Shown: piece after piece, positions 5,539 to 7,104 of the stretch
Layout: each line of letters opens with the position of its first letter
Numbering within the stretch: the first letter of the stretch is position 1
Assembly: GCA_938008865.1 (NCBI GenBank)
Contig: CALLJA010000123.1
Coordinates: 1 to 7,104 of the forward strand
From: an uncultured Anaerolineales bacterium
Lineage (GTDB): Bacteria > Chloroflexota > Anaerolineae > Anaerolineales > Villigracilaceae
Direction: 5' to 3'
DNA: 7,104 nt
Notes under the pieces: generated by a model
The model's input: the letters and a program-made list of their open reading frames with translations, nothing else
What the model was told of the DNA's origin: nothing
Databases searched by the model: none
Program-made: the position numbers and the translations under genes

Positions 5539-6024
5539 ATGGAAAAAATGTTGGACACCCTGACCGATATCCCCCTCTTCCAAGGCTTCAGCGAACGCCA
5601 AATGGACCTGCTGACGCCCTTGTTCCAATCGTATGCCTGCCCCGCAGATACGATGCTCTTCGAACAGGGCAGTCGGGCAGACTATTTGTATTTGCTACTG
5701 CACGGGAACGTGGAGATCCGTTACAAGCCCTACGACGGTCCGCCCATCGTGCTGACTCGCCTGAAGGCGGGCGACGTGGTCGGCTGGTCGGCGGTGATCG
5801 GCAGCCCCACCTACACCTCGGCCGCCCGCAGCACTGCGCCCATCGAGGCCATCCGCATCCGCGGGCGCGACCTGGAGTGGCTGTGTCGGGAGCACCCCAC
5901 CACGGGTTCCATCATCCTCGACCGGCTGGCCCAGGTGGTCTCCTCCCGCTGGAAGAACGCCCGCGCACAGGTCAAGTCCATGCTGCGCGAAGGGGTCGGA
6001 AGCTACAAGGCTTCTGGTCTGTAA
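5539..6024 (+). CDS. Stand-alone cyclic-nucleotide-binding-type (Crp-like) domain protein without HTH
   Basis: This 161-residue protein is made of one cNMP-binding beta-roll (about 10-125: IPLFQGFSERQMDLL, LFEQGSRADYLYLLLHGNVEI, LKAGDVVGWSAVIGS) and a C-terminal helical tail (about 126-150). It has no room for the helix-turn-helix of Crp/Fnr proteins, which are usually about 210-240 residues. The phosphate-binding cassette is altered: G82-W83 replaces the canonical Gly-Glu, and PTYTSAA (90-96) replaces the Arg-Ser/Thr-Ala step. Ordinary cAMP binding is therefore doubtful. Related GW-type domains are common as stand-alone proteins of unknown ligand. It is read divergently from the sigma operon and precedes the Nfu gene by 17 bases. 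It could be a ligand- or protein-interaction sensor. Confidence 0.9.
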   Translation: MEKMLDTLTDIPLFQGFSERQMDLLTPLFQSYACPADTMLFEQGSRADYLYLLLHGNVEIRYKPYDGPPIVLTRLKAGDVVGWSAVIGSPTYTSAARSTAPIEAIRIRGRDLEWLCREHPTTGSIILDRLAQVVSSRWKNARAQVKSMLREGVGSYKASGL

Positions 6025-6041
6025 TCTCGAAAGGAGTTGAC

Positions 6042-6284
6042 ATGGTGACGCCCACGCAAGACCTCGAAGTGCAGCTACGCGGCCTGATCGAGAAGTTGGA
6101 CGCCTACGTGGAGCAATTCCACGGCGGCTCGGTGGAATTCGTATCCCTGGATGGCAAGACTCTGGCCGTGAAATTGGGCGGCGCCTGCCTGGGATGTCCG
6201 CTCTCCCCCACCACCCTGCATGGCTGGGTGGCGGGCACCGTCCATCAATTCTTCCCTGACGTGGAAGTCGTGCAGGCACAGTAA
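6042..6284 (+). CDS. Nfu/NifU C-terminal-type Fe-S cluster scaffold protein
   Basis: This 80-residue protein consists almost entirely of a NifU C-terminal domain, which assembles or carries a 4Fe-4S cluster on a dimer for delivery to target enzymes. The signature is GGACLGCPLSPTTLHGWV, with C49 and C52 as the CxxC ligands. It is shorter than NfuA-type proteins, which add an A-type domain, and matches the short stand-alone form. ATG 6042 has an excellent AAGGAG (6031-6036) 5 bases upstream. The reading frame stays open upstream into the preceding gene, but that extension is out of frame with the real cNMP-domain gene and is rejected. The gene is probably co-transcribed with the upstream gene and is followed by a strong terminator. 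Confidence 0.95.
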   Translation: MVTPTQDLEVQLRGLIEKLDAYVEQFHGGSVEFVSLDGKTLAVKLGGACLGCPLSPTTLHGWVAGTVHQFFPDVEVVQAQ

Positions 6285-6287
6285 ACA

Positions 6288-6316
6288 CAAAACTCCCTGG
6301 TTGACAGGGAGTTTTG
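6288..6316. terminator. Intrinsic terminator after the Nfu gene
   Basis: A perfect 12-bp inverted repeat, CAAAACTCCCTG (6288-6299) and CAGGGAGTTTTG (6305-6316), has the 5-base loop GTTGA. The T-run forms the 3' arm of the stem. It begins 3 bases after the Nfu stop codon. The symmetric A/T ends let it work in both directions, so it may also stop transcripts from the minus-strand membrane-protein gene. Confidence 0.92.
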
Positions 6317-6340
6317 ATTCACGCAAAGATTACTGTGATC

Positions 6341-6395
6341 CGCCGCTCGGTTTCGGTACGCCCGAAGAGCACGAGCTACTCAACCACCAGCGGCG
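6341..6395. repeat. Structured intergenic element resembling a dispersed REP-like repeat
   Basis: This 55-base element has nested complementary arms: CGCCGCT (6341-6347) with AGCGGCG (6389-6395), GGTT (6349-6352) with AACC (6382-6385), and GTA (6356-6358) with TAC (6377-6379). Its text, TTTCGGTACG then CTACTCAACCACC, resembles the intergenic repeat I remember from many genomes that reads TTTCGATACG then CTACTCAACCACC. It sits between two genes whose 3' ends face each other, the usual place for such elements. Only one copy is in the window, so repeat status is inferred. The rest of 6317-6407 shows nothing else. Confidence 0.5.
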
Positions 6396-6407
6396 CAGTC
6401 GCCACGC

Positions 6408-7019
6408 TTACCTTCTGACCAGCGACCTGACGATCAGGAAACCGCCGCCCAGGAGCAGAACGACCGCCCAGATGTAAGCAGACCAATCCATCAGGCTGGC
6501 AGTGGTCAGCACACCCAGCACGCCCAACACCGCGGCGGGATAGTAGGCCCAGCGGTGGCCCGCCAGCAGCGCCACCAGCACGAAGGTCAGCGCCAGGCCG
6601 AGGAAGAACACTCCGCCCGTCTCGAAGGCGCCGATGCGCTCAGGCGCGATGGTAATGACGGCCAGCGTGCTCAACACGCCCGCGGGGATGAGCGCCCACC
6701 AGCGCGAGCGGTCCATGAGATACACCGCCCAGAACGAAAGGGCAACGCCGCCCAAAATGACCATCCCGCTGAACTCGCCCAACTGCTCATTGAAGAGGAT
6801 GATCACACCCAGCGCCGTCAGCGTGAAGCCAGGGAAGACCGCCCACCAGTTCCCGCCAAAGAGCAATGAGAGAAAAACCGGGCCCGCAAGCAGGAAGATC
6901 GAGCCCCAGAACACGTCGGAGGCATTCTTGAGGTAGCCCATGGTCTGGGCCAGCAACAAGCCGCCGCCCAACAACAGGAGAGCGCCCAGCACAACACGAG
7001 GATCGAGCCGTTTCATCAT
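6408..7019 (-). CDS. Polytopic membrane protein with a 49-residue internal repeat
   Basis: This 203-residue protein has about eight hydrophobic helices (roughly 9-29, 36-55, 58-76, 84-102, 107-124, 135-153, 157-174, 181-198) and no catalytic motif. A W-A-x-x-P motif recurs at exact 49-residue steps: W59/P63, W108/P112 and W157/P161. Each is followed by a Leu/Val-rich helix, so it is built from two-helix units. The ends (LLLLGGGLLL and VLLLGGGFLI) resemble each other and recall the small Gly-rich helices of LiaF/DUF5668-type envelope proteins; this family link is tentative. ATG 7019 is chosen because AGGAA is placed with a 7-base spacing (GGA complement at 7027-7029). ATG 7016 is also possible, and the longer reading frame to 7097 lacks a binding site. 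The function is unknown. It is transcribed alone. Confidence 0.8.
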   Translation of the reverse strand: MMKRLDPRVVLGALLLLGGGLLLAQTMGYLKNASDVFWGSIFLLAGPVFLSLLFGGNWWAVFPGFTLTALGVIILFNEQLGEFSGMVILGGVALSFWAVYLMDRSRWWALIPAGVLSTLAVITIAPERIGAFETGGVFFLGLALTFVLVALLAGHRWAYYPAAVLGVLGVLTTASLMDWSAYIWAVVLLLGGGFLIVRSLVRR

Positions 7020-7042
7020 GGCAAATTCCTTTCGAGTCACAT

Positions 7043-7062
7043 GTGCGGAGATAAGTCCGCAC
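7043..7062 (-). other. Hairpin in the 5' leader of the membrane-protein gene
   Basis: A perfect 7-bp inverted repeat, GTGCGGA (7043-7049) and TCCGCAC (7056-7062), has a 6-base loop. It lies 23 bases upstream of ATG 7019 and just downstream of the candidate -10 box at 7071-7076. Short outer AGTC/GACT pairing could extend it. It could be a 5' mRNA-stabilising hairpin or a dyad operator overlapping the transcription start. Confidence 0.55.
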
Positions 7063-7070
7063 TCCGACTG

Positions 7071-7076
7071 ATTATG
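7071..7076 (-). promoter_or_regulatory. Candidate -10 box for the membrane-protein gene
   Basis: The minus strand reads CATAAT, 51 bases upstream of ATG 7019. Predicted transcription would start at about 7063-7065, right at the leader hairpin. No recognisable -35 occurs before the window ends. Confidence 0.4.
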
Positions 7077-7104
7077 AGACTTTGATATCCGCCGCACCCG
7101 CTTC

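Noticed and set aside
5877..6041. N-terminal extension of the Nfu reading frame
   Set aside because: It overlaps the cNMP-domain gene out of frame. ATG 6042 has an excellent AAGGAG and gives the normal domain start.
6317..6407. Possible tRNA or small RNA in the intergenic region
   Set aside because: No cloverleaf or TTCRA loop with matching acceptor stem. The pairing is better explained as the REP-like element.

Overview
The window is GC-rich, tightly packed bacterial DNA. It carries nine convincing protein genes in four transcription blocks and no RNA genes, CRISPR arrays or transposases. Several traits suggest a member of the Chloroflexota, probably class Anaerolineae: Thr/Pro-rich linkers in secreted LysM-peptidase proteins, cNMP-domain proteins without a DNA-binding part, and promoter boxes set almost directly against start codons. 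This taxonomic placement is inference from gene style; no marker gene is present.

Layout. (A) 25-3100, plus strand: two tandem, overlapping, paralogous exported proteins. Each has an N-terminal secretion signal, a LysM domain, a middle helical domain resembling a lytic-transglycosylase fold, and a C-terminal M23 metallopeptidase with all expected active-site residues. The block ends at a bidirectional terminator (3119-3160) shared with the convergent operon. (B) 3166-5338, minus strand: a five-gene operon in the order ECF sigma factor, short soluble zinc-binding anti-sigma factor, 68-residue zinc-ribbon protein, membrane-anchored TlpA/ResA-like thioredoxin, OsmC-family protein. (C) 5339-5538: a 200-bp AT-richer divergent control region with candidate promoters facing both ways and a 12-bp perfect palindrome. 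(D) 5539-6284, plus strand: a cyclic-nucleotide-binding-type domain protein with no helix-turn-helix, followed after 17 bases by a Nfu-type Fe-S scaffold domain and a strong terminator. (E) 6317-6407: a non-coding stretch containing a structured element that resembles a dispersed REP-like repeat. (F) 6408-7019, minus strand: an eight-helix membrane protein built from an exact 49-residue repeat, with a hairpin in its 5' leader.

The most coherent biological story is in B to D. A sigma factor and its zinc-thiol anti-sigma partner lead an operon encoding a thiol-disulfide oxidoreductase and a thiol-dependent peroxidase-type protein, and they lie head-to-head with an Fe-S scaffold gene. The anti-sigma CHCC ligand spacing equals that of the redox sensor RsrA. 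I infer a small thiol/metal-stress regulon, with the anti-sigma as sensor and TlpA and OsmC as effectors. Block A looks like a separate cell-envelope remodelling unit.
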